A stretch of DNA of 59,444 nucleotides from Paenibacillus tianmuensis. GTDB taxonomy: Bacteria > Bacillota > Bacilli > Paenibacillales > NBRC-103111. Every line of letters starts with the position of its first letter. The first letter of the stretch is position 1. Position numbers and translations under genes: made by a program. Shown here piece after piece: positions 9,672 to 19,581 of the stretch. The stretch covers positions 51,259-110,702 of the forward strand of contig NZ_FMTT01000016.1 of the NCBI RefSeq assembly GCF_900100345.1. Reading direction: 5' to 3'. Below the pieces are notes generated by a model that did no database searches, had not been told where the DNA came from, and saw only the letters and a program-made list of their open reading frames with translations.

Positions 9672-10447
9672 CAGTCCTTCACTCCTTTGCGGTAGCCGTG
9701 AGTGAACGATTTATCGTACAGCTTGGAGCGGTATTCGTCTTTCTCGTGGATATTCGGGTCAAGCGCCCACCCGGCCAAAATCATCGCATGCGAGCGGATG
9801 CCGTTCGTCCGCATATCCTCGTCCAGCTTCTCCAGCGTCGTGCGGACGATCAATTGATCCGGCCACGTCGCCCGCTGCACGACCGCTACCGGCGTATCCA
9901 GGCTCCATCCGGCTTCGGTCAGCTCACGCACGACTTTTTTGGTCAGCGTCGCACTGAGGAACAGCGCAATCGTACAGTGATGCGACGCCAGCTCTTTTAG
10001 CTGCTCACGGTCCGGCACCGGCGTACGTCCCTCAGCCCGCGTCAAAATGAGCGTCTGCGTCAGATCCGGGATCGTCAGCTCCGCGCCGACCGCGGCTGCG
10101 GACGCAAACACCGAGCTGACGCCCGGAATGATCTCGCAGGAGATGCCTTCTTTGGCGAGCAGCGCCTTTTGCTCCATAATCGCCCCGAACACGGCCGGAT
10201 CGCCGGTATGCACCCGTGCGACGAGCTTGCCCGCTTTGACGCGGTCGGTCATGACCGCGACCATCTCGTCCAGGCTCATGCCCGCGCTTTGCAGCACCTC
10301 CGCCCCCGGCTTCGCCCGGGCAATCAGCTCTTCATTGACGAGCGAATCCGTATACAGCACGACGTCCGCTTCCTGAAGAATGCGAAGTCCTTTGACGGTG
10401 ATCAAATCCGGGTCGCCGGGACCGGCTCCGATAATATAAATTTTCAT
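9671..10447 (-). CDS. cbiF: Cobalt-precorrin-4 C11-methyltransferase CbiF
   Basis: SAM-dependent methylation of C-11 of cobalt-precorrin-4. The 258 residues show the tetrapyrrole methylase fold. The N-terminal loop IIGAGPGDPDLITVKG begins at residue 4. It is followed by ADVVLYTDSLV, the HTGDPAVFGAI SAM-site loop near residue 80, and PGVSSVFASAAAVG near 109. CbiF and CobM are close relatives; the cobalt-early context favours CbiF. It sits directly after cbiL with no gap. Confidence 0.94.
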   Translation of the reverse strand: MKIYIIGAGPGDPDLITVKGLRILQEADVVLYTDSLVNEELIARAKPGAEVLQSAGMSLDEMVAVMTDRVKAGKLVARVHTGDPAVFGAIMEQKALLAKEGISCEIIPGVSSVFASAAAVGAELTIPDLTQTLILTRAEGRTPVPDREQLKELASHHCTIALFLSATLTKKVVRELTEAGWSLDTPVAVVQRATWPDQLIVRTTLEKLDEDMRTNGIRSHAMILAGWALDPNIHEKDEYRSKLYDKSFTHGYRKGVKD

Positions 10448-11158
10448 CTATTTTCTCACCACCATCAGCGTCAAATATTCCAGCTCCCGTCCGGCTAACT
10501 CCTCAATGTTGCGCCAGATCAGCTCCTCCGCAGAGGTTACTTTGGTCAATACGGCCGCCTTGTCGACCAGCTCCAGATCGCGCAGCACGGTCAGCATTAG
10601 GTCGATGACCTTCGCTACCTTGATGAACACGACGCAGTCGTGCGTTTCAAGCGCCCGGCGCATCGCATCGTAATCGTCGGTCGCCGGCACGACGGCCACC
10701 TGCTCGTCTCCGTCCGCCAGCGGCAGACCGAGCCTCGACGCGGCGGCAAGCACAGAAGAGATACCGGGTATGGATACGGCTTCCACCTCGGGATGGCGCT
10801 CCTTCATGAGTCGCATGAGGTGAATGTACGTGCTGTACAGCATCGGATCGCCTTCCGTGACGAACGCGACGTTTTTCCCTTGGCTGAGATAGCCCCATAC
10901 CGAATCGACTGTCTTGTTCCACTGCTTCTCCAGCGCTTCGCGGTCCTTCGTCATCGGGAAGGTCAGGCCGACCATTTCCTTCTCCCGGGTATCGACGTAC
11001 AGCTCCGTAATCGCCAAAGCGTAGCTCTTGGCCCCGGATTTCTTGCGGGGGTAGGCGATCACCGGCGACTCCTTCAACAAACGGAACGCCTTCACCGTAA
11101 TCAGCTCGGGGTCCCCCGGGCCTACGCCCAATCCGTACAACGTGCCCAGCTTACTCAT
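10448..11158 (-). CDS. cbiL: Cobalt-precorrin-2 C20-methyltransferase CbiL
   Basis: Adds the methyl group at C-20 of cobalt-precorrin-2. I place the start at 11158 ([20 protein letters not shown]), giving 236 residues with AAAGGAGAGGACGGAACGG upstream and an 8-nt overlap with the end of cbiET. An ATG 14 codons earlier gives a non-family extension. Methylase motifs are [31 protein letters not shown] and [15 protein letters not shown]. Confidence 0.94.
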   Translation of the reverse strand: MSKLGTLYGLGVGPGDPELITVKAFRLLKESPVIAYPRKKSGAKSYALAITELYVDTREKEMVGLTFPMTKDREALEKQWNKTVDSVWGYLSQGKNVAFVTEGDPMLYSTYIHLMRLMKERHPEVEAVSIPGISSVLAAASRLGLPLADGDEQVAVVPATDDYDAMRRALETHDCVVFIKVAKVIDLMLTVLRDLELVDKAAVLTKVTSAEELIWRNIEELAGRELEYLTLMVVRK

Positions 11159-12401
11159 CCGTTCCGTCCTCTCCTTTATCCGTCCGCTTCCGCGCTGCAA
11201 TGATGTATACCGGATTCAAGCTTTCAAACCGCGTCATGTCCAAAATCGGCTTGCTGCGGCTCACCTGCGTCAGCGTCATGTCTGTCACGAACCCTTCCGC
11301 GGCAAAAGCTTGCGCCGCGGCGGACAAATTCTCGATCGTCACCGCGTTCAGCACGATCCGTCCTTCCGGCTTCAGCCGGGAACAGCATACAGCCAACAGC
11401 TCGCGCAGCTCGCCGCCGCTGCCGCCGATAAAGACCGCGTCGGGATCGGGAAACTGGTCCAAACCTTGCGGCGCTTTGCCGTGTATGGCGGTAATGTCCG
11501 TACGGAATTTGCGGGCGTTCTCGTGAAAATTGTCCAGATCGCCCTCGTTCTTTTCGATGGCGTACACTGCGCCTTCGCCGCATATTTTCGCCGCTTCGAT
11601 CGCGACCGAGCCCGTGCATGTGCCGATATCCCAAACGACGCTATCCCGCTTCAACTGCAGGGCCGCCAAGCTGAGCACACGGACTTCCTTTTTCGTGATG
11701 AGCCCTTTGTCCGGCTTCCGCTGCGCAAACGCTCCATCCTCAATGCCAAGCGCCCAGCGCGGCGGTTCGGCGTCTTTACGCATCCGCAGCACGACGACAT
11801 TGAGCGGCGAAAAGTGCGTCTGCGCCGTATCCGCCAGCTCCTGCAGCCCGAACCAGCCCGTCCGCTCGGCGGGTCCGCCGAGGTTCTCGCCGACGAACGC
11901 ATCGTACTCGGTCATGCCGTAGTTCAACAAATAGCGCGCAATCGCCCCCGGCGTATTGTGCTCGTCCGTGAGCAGCGCCACCTTCTTCGCGCCGTCGATC
12001 CGTTGCGCCAAGCCTTGCATGCTGCGCCCATGTGCGCTGACGACCACAGCGTCCTGCCAGCTCTCGCCAATCCGAGCAAAAGCAAGCTGCAGCGAGCTTA
12101 CTTGCGGATAAACCTCCACCCGACCGGGCAGCTTGCCGGCCAAATAGCCTCCGATCCCGTAAAACAACGGATCGCCCGAAGCCAGCACCACCGTGTTCCG
12201 GGTTTCTGACCTCAGGCGCTCCGTCAGCTCGGACAGCCCGCTTTTGAGCACGACCTTTTCAGCGGCGGTATCGGCAAAAAACTGCAGCTGCCGCTCCCCG
12301 CCGATCAATAATGAGGATTGCCGAATCCGGTCGAGATACGTCTGAGGCAAGCCCGCCGCTCCGTCGTCGCCAATCCCGATCACTGCGATTTTTTCTCCCA
12401 T
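11151..12401 (-). CDS. cbiET: Cobalt-precorrin-6B/7 C5,C15-methyltransferase, decarboxylating (CbiE-CbiT fusion)
   Basis: A fusion (CobL type) that methylates C-5 and C-15 and decarboxylates the C-12 acetate. The start at 12401 ([20 protein letters not shown], preceded by GAAAGGGGTACACGC) gives 416 residues. An upstream in-frame ATG would add 72 atypical residues. The N-terminal half is the CbiE methylase ([15 protein letters not shown]). The C-terminal half is CbiT, with a class I SAM motif [17 protein letters not shown] near residue 250 and [14 protein letters not shown]. Confidence 0.94.
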   Translation of the reverse strand: MGEKIAVIGIGDDGAAGLPQTYLDRIRQSSLLIGGERQLQFFADTAAEKVVLKSGLSELTERLRSETRNTVVLASGDPLFYGIGGYLAGKLPGRVEVYPQVSSLQLAFARIGESWQDAVVVSAHGRSMQGLAQRIDGAKKVALLTDEHNTPGAIARYLLNYGMTEYDAFVGENLGGPAERTGWFGLQELADTAQTHFSPLNVVVLRMRKDAEPPRWALGIEDGAFAQRKPDKGLITKKEVRVLSLAALQLKRDSVVWDIGTCTGSVAIEAAKICGEGAVYAIEKNEGDLDNFHENARKFRTDITAIHGKAPQGLDQFPDPDAVFIGGSGGELRELLAVCCSRLKPEGRIVLNAVTIENLSAAAQAFAAEGFVTDMTLTQVSRSKPILDMTRFESLNPVYIIAARKRTDKGEDGTDE

Positions 12402-12478
12402 GCGTGTACCCCTTTCCTTCTTGCCCGCCTGCCGGAGTCCGAGTCCGGTCAATCTTAGTCCTCTATGCAAGCGAACCG

Positions 12479-13615
12479 CTAAACCTCGTTCGTCATGCTT
12501 TTGCGCCCCAACAGCGTGCCCTTCATCGAAATGATCACCGTTTCGACTTCCAGCGGCGTTTGCAGCTTCGCGCCGGGTCCAAGCGCTCCTGCTTCCCGAA
12601 GCGATTCCCGGCAGCAATGGCTGGACATCACATCGAAAAACGCGGTGCAGCCCAGCGCCTGCATCTGATCGCCGACCTGCGCCGCCGTATTCGCTTCCAA
12701 AATTTCCTTGACGGCCGCCTCCGGCGCTCCCGCTTCCTCCGCCATACGCGCCAGAAATCCGAAGTCGACCGAAGCGCTCTTCGAATGAACCATCATGACG
12801 CCCTGCGCCACTTTGGAAAATTTACCCATCATGCCGACAAGCGTAATTTTGCTTATCCCCTGCCGCGCGCAGTGTTGAATCGCAAAGCCGACGAAATCAC
12901 CCATCTCGACAAACGCTTCCTCCGGCAGCTCCGGATACAGCTCTATGCCGAACTTTTCGCTGCGCCCGCCGGTCGACAGCACCACGTGGCTGCAGCCGCC
13001 CTTGACCGCTACGCGAATCGCCTGCGCGACGCTCGCTTTGTACGCGGCTGTCGAAAACGGCACCACAATGCCGCGCGTGCCCAAAATCGAGATGCCGCCG
13101 AGGATGCCCAACCGGGCGTTGAGCGTCTTCTTCGCGATCTCCTCGCCGTCTGGCACGGAAACGACCACGCGCACGCCACGATGAAGCTCATAGCGGTTCA
13201 GCACCGCTTCGACGGCTTCGCGGATCATTTTCCGCGGCACCGGATTGATCGCCGCCTGTCCGACCTCGATCGGCAGCCCCGGCTTCGTCACCCGGCCGAC
13301 TCCAACGCCGCCGTCGATCTCGATCCCCGGCGCTTCGCGCCAGAACACCTCGCTGATGATTCGCGCGCCGTGCGTGGCGTCCGGGTCGTCGCCGCCGTCT
13401 TTGATCACCTCGGCGGACGCCCATTCGGACGCATAAGCGCAGGCGACGATTTCGAACGTCACGTCCTGCCCGATCGGCAGACGGATAGTCGACTGCGTCT
13501 GGGACTCCTGCATAATCAGCGCCTCGAGCGCCGCTTGAGCCGCCGCCGTCGCGCAGGCGCCCGTCGTATAGCCATGCCGGAGCGGCTTCGTTTCCTTTTC
13601 CCCGCCGTCCGCCAT
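12479..13615 (-). CDS. cbiD: Cobalt-precorrin-5B C1-methyltransferase CbiD
   Basis: Methylates C-1 of cobalt-precorrin-5B. The 378 residues carry the CbiD N-terminal signature [21 protein letters not shown] (read in two parts at 13-33), then [23 protein letters not shown] and [10 protein letters not shown]. CbiD belongs to the anaerobic route only, which supports that assignment for the operon. It is 4 nt downstream of cbiC, with a modest ribosome-binding site. A 77-nt gap to cbiET is the longest within the operon. Confidence 0.95.
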   Translation of the reverse strand: MADGGEKETKPLRHGYTTGACATAAAQAALEALIMQESQTQSTIRLPIGQDVTFEIVACAYASEWASAEVIKDGGDDPDATHGARIISEVFWREAPGIEIDGGVGVGRVTKPGLPIEVGQAAINPVPRKMIREAVEAVLNRYELHRGVRVVVSVPDGEEIAKKTLNARLGILGGISILGTRGIVVPFSTAAYKASVAQAIRVAVKGGCSHVVLSTGGRSEKFGIELYPELPEEAFVEMGDFVGFAIQHCARQGISKITLVGMMGKFSKVAQGVMMVHSKSASVDFGFLARMAEEAGAPEAAVKEILEANTAAQVGDQMQALGCTAFFDVMSSHCCRESLREAGALGPGAKLQTPLEVETVIISMKGTLLGRKSMTNEV

Positions 13616-13619
13616 CGCG

Positions 13620-14270
13620 TTATCCCTGCCGTTCGGCGAGCAGCGACAGCGCGTTAACCGTAGCCACTGCTACGGGACTGCCGCCCTTCCGCCCGATATT
13701 CGTAATAAATGGCACATCCAGCTTCAGCAGCTCTTCCTTGGACTCCGCCGCCGATACGAAGCCGACCGGTACGCCGACGATCAGTCCCGGACGCGCCTCT
13801 CCTTCCTTGACGAGGCGGATCAGCTCCAGCAGCGCCGTCGGCGCATTGCCGATCGCATAAATCGCGCCATCCGCTTCCTGTGCCGCCTTCCGTATGGAAA
13901 TGATCGCCCGGGTCGTGTTCAGCCGCTTCGCTTCCTCCATCACATCCGCATCTGAAATGTATACCCGCACATCGCCGCCGTATTTGGCCAGCCGCGGCTT
14001 GCTGATGCCGACCTGCACCATCTGCACGTCCGCCACCACCGGCTTGCCGCTGCGGATCGCTTCGATTCCGGCACGGATCGCGTCCGGATGGAATACCAAG
14101 CTGCGCCCGAGCTCAAAATCCGCCGACGCGTGAATGACGCGCTGCACGACCTTGAACTGTTCTTCCGTATAGTCGTGCTCGCCAAGCTCCTCCGTGATCA
14201 TTTCGAAGCTTTTTTCCTCGATTTCCTGCGGTTGAACGGTAAGCGGTTTAAATTCCGTGCGAAAATCCAT
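13620..14270 (-). CDS. cbiC: Cobalt-precorrin-8 methylmutase CbiC
   Basis: Moves the C-11 methyl to C-12, making cobyrinic acid. The 216 residues are the normal length. The catalytic His is in QRVIHASADFE (His47). Also visible are VVADVQMVQVGISKPRL, the IGNAPTALLEL loop, and VPVGFVSAAESKEEL. It is coupled to cbiJ through a one-base stop/start overlap. Confidence 0.95.
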   Translation of the reverse strand: MDFRTEFKPLTVQPQEIEEKSFEMITEELGEHDYTEEQFKVVQRVIHASADFELGRSLVFHPDAIRAGIEAIRSGKPVVADVQMVQVGISKPRLAKYGGDVRVYISDADVMEEAKRLNTTRAIISIRKAAQEADGAIYAIGNAPTALLELIRLVKEGEARPGLIVGVPVGFVSAAESKEELLKLDVPFITNIGRKGGSPVAVATVNALSLLAERQG

Positions 14271-15049
14271 TAATCGAGCACCTCCTGAAATAATGCGTTT
14301 AACGCGTTCGTGACGCCTTCAAAATCCGAATATACTTCGCCGTACTCCAGCTGCGGCCGTCCGATAACGATCGTATCGATGTCCATCTCAAGCGCCGCTG
14401 ACAGCTTTTCCTCCACCGCGCCGACCTTGCCGCTTTCCTTCGTCACGATGACGTTGACGCCGTAATGCTTGTACAGCGCCTGGTTCAATTCTTTGGAAAA
14501 AGGCCCCTGCATCGCGATAATGTTCTTCTGCTCCAAGCCGAGCTGCTCGCATTTCTCCATATTGTCCTTGCGCGGCAGCATGCGCGCCACCAGCGTCGTG
14601 TCCGGCAGTCCGATCAGCTTCTCGGCAAAAATTTGCAGCGTCTTGCTTCCCGTCGTCAGCATGACAACCCCGCGCTTCTGCGCTGCCAACTCGGCCGCCT
14701 CTTCGTAGTCGTCGACGAAAAACAGCCGCGGGTGCCCCTCGTACGATCCGCGCTCGCGCTCGTACCGGATGTAAGGCACCCCTGCCTGCTCGGCCGCCGC
14801 CATTGCGTTGCGGGACGCTTCCTCCGCAAACGGGTGGCTCGCATCGACCACCGCTTGGGCGCTGCGGCTGCGGATCAAATCGGCCAAGCCATGTGCGTCA
14901 AGTCGGCCCATGCGCACCTCAAGCCCCACTTCTTCAAGGCTCTTGGCCGCACTCTCGGTCACGACGGTGGCGACGAGCGGATAGCCCGCCGAGCGGATGA
15001 GCAGCGCAAGCTCCCTCGCGTCGCTCGTCCCGGCCAGCACAACGATCAT
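14270..15049 (-). CDS. cbiJ: Cobalt-precorrin-6A reductase CbiJ
   Basis: NAD(P)H-dependent reduction of cobalt-precorrin-6A. 259 residues; the N terminus is MIVVLAGTSDARELALLIRS. Further family motifs are VVDASHPFAEEASRNAMAAA near 75, VMLTTGSKTLQIF, and the C-terminal VIVTKESGKVGAVEEKLSAA. It overlaps the end of cbiX by 4 nt (ATGA) and the start of cbiC by 1 nt, so translation of all three is probably coupled. Confidence 0.94.
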   Translation of the reverse strand: MIVVLAGTSDARELALLIRSAGYPLVATVVTESAAKSLEEVGLEVRMGRLDAHGLADLIRSRSAQAVVDASHPFAEEASRNAMAAAEQAGVPYIRYERERGSYEGHPRLFFVDDYEEAAELAAQKRGVVMLTTGSKTLQIFAEKLIGLPDTTLVARMLPRKDNMEKCEQLGLEQKNIIAMQGPFSKELNQALYKHYGVNVIVTKESGKVGAVEEKLSAALEMDIDTIVIGRPQLEYGEVYSDFEGVTNALNALFQEVLD

Positions 15050-16077
15050 GACAGCACCTCTTTCGACGCAGCCGCCTCCGACGGCCCCGCGGGCTTCGTG
15101 CCGCCGCTTTCCTGATGGTGGTGATCGTGACCGTGTTCGTGTGCGTGATCATGAGAGTGCATATGATGGTGCTCGTGGTCGTGATGATGGTCATGGTCAT
15201 GGTCGTGATCATGGTGGTGGTGGTGATGGTGGTGATCGTGACCATGCTCGTGATCGTGATGGTGATGATGGTCCATATGCTTCATCGCTTCAAGACGGAA
15301 TTGGCACATATCGCAACTCATCCGCACTTCGCCTTGGAGCGCTTCTTGGGCCCGCTCCAGCAGGATCGTTTGCAGCGTCGGGTGGAACCCGAAGTATTCC
15401 GCCAGCACGAACGATTGGTCCGGATACTTCTCCGCAAAAGCTTCCGTCATTTGCTCCATCCGCTTGATCAGCACGCCGGTGAACAAAAAGTAAGGCAGCA
15501 GGACGATCCGCTTCGCCCCAAGCCGGATACATCGTTCGATTCCTTCATCCACCAGCGGCGCCGTAACGCCGATAAACGCCGTCTCCACCCATTTTACCTT
15601 AAGCCGCTCCCAGAGCAGCCGTGTAATTTTGAACAAATCGCTGTTGGCATCCGCATCGCTGCTGCCGCGTCCGATGACCAGAAGCGCCGTTTCGTCCGCC
15701 CCAGCCAAGCCGTTCACACCCGCTTCCGTCAGTCTGGAGATCAAAATATCCAGCGCCAGCTCGTGCACCCCGATCGGACGGCCGTACATAAACTGCACCG
15801 CCGGATACTTCAGTCTCGCATCGTCGATGGCTGCCGGAATATGCAGCTTGGCATGTCCGGCCGCAAACAGCGTAATCGGCACGACCGCGATTCGCGTCGC
15901 TCCCCTCGCGACGCATGTCGCGATGCCTTTCGAAATGGACGGCGCCTCGAATTCCAGGAAGCACGTCTCCACGATCGGCTCCCCGAGACGACCTTCCACC
16001 GAACGGACAAACTCCCGGATCTCCTCGTTTCCTTCCGGGTCACGACTGCCATGGCCTACAAACAATACTGCGTTCAT
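15046..16077 (-). CDS. cbiX: Sirohydrochlorin cobaltochelatase CbiX, long form with His-rich tail
   Basis: Inserts cobalt into sirohydrochlorin, the committed early-cobalt step. The start at 16077 (MNAVLFVGHGSRD, AGGAGGAAGCGC upstream) gives 343 residues. There are two chelatase half-domains: the first has GHGSRD (His9) and GHAKLHIP, the second LVIGRGSSDADANSD. A CxxC pair follows (Cys255 and Cys258 in MSCDMC). Residues ~270-321 are almost wholly His, Asp and Glu, about 35 histidines. CxxC/His-rich extensions occur in the long CbiX of Bacillus. The tail probably binds or stores cobalt or nickel (inference). Confidence 0.95.
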   Translation of the reverse strand: MNAVLFVGHGSRDPEGNEEIREFVRSVEGRLGEPIVETCFLEFEAPSISKGIATCVARGATRIAVVPITLFAAGHAKLHIPAAIDDARLKYPAVQFMYGRPIGVHELALDILISRLTEAGVNGLAGADETALLVIGRGSSDADANSDLFKITRLLWERLKVKWVETAFIGVTAPLVDEGIERCIRLGAKRIVLLPYFLFTGVLIKRMEQMTEAFAEKYPDQSFVLAEYFGFHPTLQTILLERAQEALQGEVRMSCDMCQFRLEAMKHMDHHHHHDHEHGHDHHHHHHHHDHDHDHDHHHDHEHHHMHSHDHAHEHGHDHHHQESGGTKPAGPSEAAASKEVLS

Positions 16078-16147
16078 GCGCTTCCTCCTCATTTTCATTG
16101 TCGCTTATCGCTTTAGTAGTGCAACTGCTTCAAATAACGCGTTAGCT

Positions 16148-17887
16148 TTAATCCCCGCACACTGCATTCTCGATCTGGAACGCTGGCACTTCCTGATGCC
16201 GGTAACCTTCCAGCTCCTTGATGCGTTTATAAAATTTATGAAACCGTTCGTTCGGATGCCCGTCCGCCGCATAACGCGCTACAATGCGCTCAATCGTTTC
16301 GACCAGACGCTCCGGCTCGATCCCTTCGGCGACCGGCTGCGCCACATGGGCGTTGCGCCCGACCGTTTTGCCCCCGAGGAACAAATCGAATTTCTCCCTA
16401 CGGTACACGATTCCAATATCTTCCTTCACCGCGCCGTAGCAGGCCATGCCGCATCCGTTAAAGCCGATTTTCAGCTCCTTCGGTACGCGCATGCCCCCCA
16501 GACGATGATGCAGCTCTTCGGCGTACGGCACCGAATCGGCCTTATCCATATTGCAAAAATCGCAAGCCTTGATCTGCGCGACATCGCCGACCGGAGCAAG
16601 CAGCAGTCCGACAGCCCGAAGCCGTCCGGTTACACTTTCCGGCTCCGACGTCGCAATGCGCACGAACATCTGATGATGCGGTGTATACTCCATCGTCCCG
16701 TGCTCGCCGACAACTTCCGCAAGCAGCATGAGCTGCTGCGCCGTCAGCTTTTTCTCCGCAAGCCCCGGGCTTACGGCAAACTCTAAGATTTGCTCCTGCT
16801 TAAACAAGAGGCCGCTCCGCTCGCCTTGAGCCGATTCGGGAACGCCCCGATGCGCATCGACAAGCCCCAGCGCTTCCAACGCGAGGGCCAGCGGCGATTC
16901 GCCGCCCGTTCTCGATCCGTAAACCGGTCCGCCCAGCGGATCGAGCATCGAATCGACGATGTATGGGCCTTTCATGGACTCGCTCGACCCGTCTGAACGA
17001 GATTCGACGACCAACGCTTCGTTTTCCTCGCCCGTGCTCTTGGACGCTTCTTCCTGCTGCGCATCCAGCGACCAAGGCTCCGCTTCCGTCCGCAGCCTTT
17101 CGTGGGGCCGGAGCGGCTGCACGTCGGCGTCCAGCGTATATTTGCGCTGGTATCCGCGTGGCGTGATTATCAGCCCGTCGTAGACGACTGTCGTCGAATT
17201 GCCGATGATAACCGTCGTCAGCATGCCGATATCGTGCTCGAGCATTTTGCCAAGTGTCGTCACGATCACGTCCTGGCGCTCGCGGTAGGCGCTCTTCACG
17301 ATGCCGACCGGCGTATCCGGCGACCGGTACTGGAGCAGCACGCGCTGCGTCTCGACGATCTGCCGCGTGCGTCGGCCGCTGCGCGGATTGTACAGCGCAA
17401 TGACGAAATCGGCGGAAGCCGCCGCTTCCACCCGGCGAATGATGATCTCCCACGGCGTCAAATGGTCGCTCAAGCTGATCGTGCATGCGTCGTGCATAAC
17501 CGGAGCGCCCAGCAGCGAAGCCACAGAGTTGATCGCCGAAATGCCGGGAACGATCTCCACTTCGACGCCTTCCTCGCGCCGCCATCCTTTTTCCATCAGC
17601 ACTTCATAAATGAGCCCGGCCATGCCGTACACGCCCGCATCGCCGCTCGAAATGACCGCCACCCGTTTCCCGGCTTCGGCTTGACGTACCGCTTCCTGTG
17701 CCCGGCTGACCTCTTCCGTCATCCCGGTACGGACCACTTGCTGCTCGTTCAAAAGCCCCCGGATCAAATCCACATACGTGTTGTAGCCGATCACGACGTC
17801 GCTTTCCTGAATCGCTTCTCTTGCCCGTTTCGTAATATGTTCGAAGCTGCCCGGGCCGAACCCGATGACTGACAATTTCCCCTTCAT
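16148..17887 (-). CDS. cbiH60: Cobalt-precorrin-3 C17-methyltransferase with fused sulfite-reductase-like Fe-S domain (CbiH60)
   Basis: Ring-contraction enzyme: methylates C-17 and contracts the macrocycle. Residues 1-250 are the methylase domain (VIGFGPGSFEHITKRA, ISSGDAGVYGMAGLI, VPGISAINSVASLLG). A Ser/Glu-rich linker runs ~265-310. The C-terminal ~250 residues resemble nitrite/sulfite reductase, with Cys442, Cys445, Cys479 and Cys483 (CDFC and CGMAC) able to hold a 4Fe-4S centre. This architecture is the CbiH60 form known from Bacillus megaterium. First gene after the riboswitch; AAGGAGGCGGCAATCA precedes the ATG. Confidence 0.95.
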   Translation of the reverse strand: MKGKLSVIGFGPGSFEHITKRAREAIQESDVVIGYNTYVDLIRGLLNEQQVVRTGMTEEVSRAQEAVRQAEAGKRVAVISSGDAGVYGMAGLIYEVLMEKGWRREEGVEVEIVPGISAINSVASLLGAPVMHDACTISLSDHLTPWEIIIRRVEAAASADFVIALYNPRSGRRTRQIVETQRVLLQYRSPDTPVGIVKSAYRERQDVIVTTLGKMLEHDIGMLTTVIIGNSTTVVYDGLIITPRGYQRKYTLDADVQPLRPHERLRTEAEPWSLDAQQEEASKSTGEENEALVVESRSDGSSESMKGPYIVDSMLDPLGGPVYGSRTGGESPLALALEALGLVDAHRGVPESAQGERSGLLFKQEQILEFAVSPGLAEKKLTAQQLMLLAEVVGEHGTMEYTPHHQMFVRIATSEPESVTGRLRAVGLLLAPVGDVAQIKACDFCNMDKADSVPYAEELHHRLGGMRVPKELKIGFNGCGMACYGAVKEDIGIVYRREKFDLFLGGKTVGRNAHVAQPVAEGIEPERLVETIERIVARYAADGHPNERFHKFYKRIKELEGYRHQEVPAFQIENAVCGD

Positions 17888-18041
17888 TGATTGCCGCCTC
17901 CTGTCAAGTATGCTTCCTCATAGAGTGCCAGGCTTCCGATGCCTGTAACTGACGTACTCCGCCGGCTGTCCATGCGATAAACCTATTCATTCATCTGACG
18001 CCTCATGCCGATTTCTTTGTCCAGAAACGGAGAGAGAAATT

Positions 18042-18073
18042 AAAAAAAGCATCCCCCTTGTCGGAAGATGCTT
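18042..18073 (-). terminator. Terminator of the cobalamin riboswitch expression platform
   Basis: Minus-strand hairpin AAGCATC/GATGCTT (18047-18053 with 18067-18073), extended by inner CC/GG pairs and followed by seven T residues. It lies between the aptamer and cbiH60, as expected for B12-controlled attenuation. The ~170 bases between aptamer and hairpin hold no gene. Confidence 0.85.
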
Positions 18074-18250
18074 GTGCGAGCTTAGGTTGCTGAGATGAGT
18101 GCAGCCAGCATTGACTTTTGCGACGAGCGCCGCTGTGACGCCAGCCTTGCTGCCTGTCCTGTACCGCTCCCGTACACCTCCCTATCCGCGTAGGTTTTGT
18201 GGTGACTTCGTTGCCAGCCGTCGTCGAACATCACAGCCGCAACAGAGCGG

Positions 18251-18423
18251 GCAGGTCTCCTGACTTGCGTCTCATCGCTTTTTCCGCAGCCTTCCCATTG
18301 ACTTGACAACAGTGGCATACGCGATACGGAAAAAACTCCTCGCTTACAGTGGCGGGACCGTGCCGGACTTTCACCGGCTTCCCTTTTAAGCCGATTCCGT
18401 CTTCAATGGTTATCAGCACCTGC
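18251..18423 (-). promoter_or_regulatory. Cobalamin (B12) riboswitch aptamer
   Basis: Minus strand reads the B12-box AAGCCGGTGAAAGTCCGGCA followed by CGGTCCCGCCACTGTAA, and the 3' conserved AGTCAGGAGACCTGCC. The ends pair as P1: GCAGGT at 18418-18423 with ACCTGC at 18251-18256. It controls the downstream cbi operon, reducing expression when adenosylcobalamin is plentiful. I found no convincing -35/-10 pair upstream. Confidence 0.96.
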
Positions 18424-18530
18424 TCTATTATGATATGAAATTGTAGAAAACTTTTGCTAGGAAACAGTGTTAATGATAGCATGTTTCTCCCGCACGTGTC
18501 TACCTTGCCGTTGTATGGAGGAAGCGGCTT

Positions 18531-18635
18531 ATGACATTAGATAGAAGGAATGTAAAAGCATGTCTGGATGACCATGAGAAGACTCAAGAGGAGCATGTGC
18601 GGCTAGATTCCCTGAACAAGGAAGCGTTCAGTTAA
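18531..18635 (+). CDS. Possible 34-residue peptide, unknown
   Basis: ATG at 18531 has GGAGG ten bases upstream and reads a charged peptide (MTLDRRNVKACLDDHEKTQE start) to TAA. It lies alone in the 385-base gap between the riboswitch and the endolysin terminator, on the strand opposite to its neighbours. It may be chance or a gene remnant. Nothing else was recognised between 18424 and 18745. Confidence 0.25.
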   Translation: MTLDRRNVKACLDDHEKTQEEHVRLDSLNKEAFS

Positions 18636-18744
18636 GGCCGCTCGACGTTCACCGTTACAGTCCCGAAATATTGTCCACCGATGAGAACCAAGGTACCTCT
18701 AAGCCACATAATTCCAGTTATATGTATATTTTTCCATATCAAAA

Positions 18745-18777
18745 TAAAAAAATCCCTACCAGCCGAAGCCAGTAGGG
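18745..18777 (-). terminator. Terminator after endolysin 1
   Basis: Minus-strand hairpin CCCTAC/GTAGGG around CTTCGG-type loop bases, followed by a T run. Nearly identical to the terminator at 20055-20084. Confidence 0.85.
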
Positions 18778-18807
18778 AGGTTAGTCCATTTTCGTTATAC
18801 ATCTAAA

Positions 18808-19581
18808 TTATTGCAAAACCTGCCCGGATGCTTTCCGAAGCTCATTTGCGAGCCAATGGATATAATCCGCCTGTTTTTGATGTGCCCCAGCCGCGGTGCC
18901 GTTTCCGGCCCGGTCCGCCTCTCTCCGCTTGGCGTCTACTTCCTTCCAAGCCGGACCCATCCACGTATCAATGATTGTATTCGCTAGTCCTGCTTCAAGT
19001 ATAGGCTCGTCCTCCTCATTCGTACATTCCTGATATTCAGTTACCACATCGGCTATGAATTGCTCAAACTTCTTCCCGAGAAGCCGTAAGGCGTTCACCG
19101 GGTCCGTCCTCCTCGCCGGATCGAGGATATGGTGCCCTGTTATGTCCGTCGCCGGGTTCAAGCCGTACCGATAGCAGGCGTAGGCCAGCACCCATATGTA
19201 TCGCTTGTACGCCTCCTGCAGGTTGATCCGGCCACCGTAGCAGAGTTCCACACCGCCCGCTGCGTCGTTCGAATTGCAGCCGTACATCTTACTGTCCGTC
19301 GTGACATTATACACGACGTGATACGCCTTCTCCGGAGTCCCGGTCAAAAACGGGATGCACTCGATAATCCCCCGGTCGTCCACAAACAAATGTGCCGAAG
19401 CCGACATGTCGTTCCGGCTGCGCTCGTAATACGACACGTTGCCTGCCGCAGTTGATCCGGGATTCCCGGTATCATGCGCCACCATAAAACGAACGCCCGG
19501 CATCGGAATGCACGGGCGTCTTTTACTTGGCCCCGTCAAATACCGGGTCGTGATTGGAAATTTCATTTTGAAGCCATTCAT
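18808..19581 (-). CDS. Phage endolysin 1: N-acetylmuramoyl-L-alanine amidase
   Basis: Peptidoglycan amidase (Amidase_2/PGRP fold) for lysis release of the particle. Of 257 residues, the N-terminal catalytic domain shows VAHDTGNPGSTAAGN (first Zn-ligand His about residue 35) and TGHHILDPARRTDP with the later ligands. The last ~60 residues (ANTIIDTWMGPAWKE to the end) form a small domain also found at the end of the second endolysin. It is translationally coupled to its holin by a 4-nt overlap. No signal peptide, consistent with holin-dependent export. Confidence 0.9.
   Translation of the reverse strand: MNGFKMKFPITTRYLTGPSKRRPCIPMPGVRFMVAHDTGNPGSTAAGNVSYYERSRNDMSASAHLFVDDRGIIECIPFLTGTPEKAYHVVYNVTTDSKMYGCNSNDAAGGVELCYGGRINLQEAYKRYIWVLAYACYRYGLNPATDITGHHILDPARRTDPVNALRLLGKKFEQFIADVVTEYQECTNEEDEPILEAGLANTIIDTWMGPAWKEVDAKRREADRAGNGTAAGAHQKQADYIHWLANELRKASGQVLQ

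Noticed and set aside
15115..16116. Plus-strand frame full of Val/Met and a repeated GTG/ATG tract
   Set aside because: Antisense of the CbiX histidine tail; also not a CRISPR array because there are no spaced uniform repeats.
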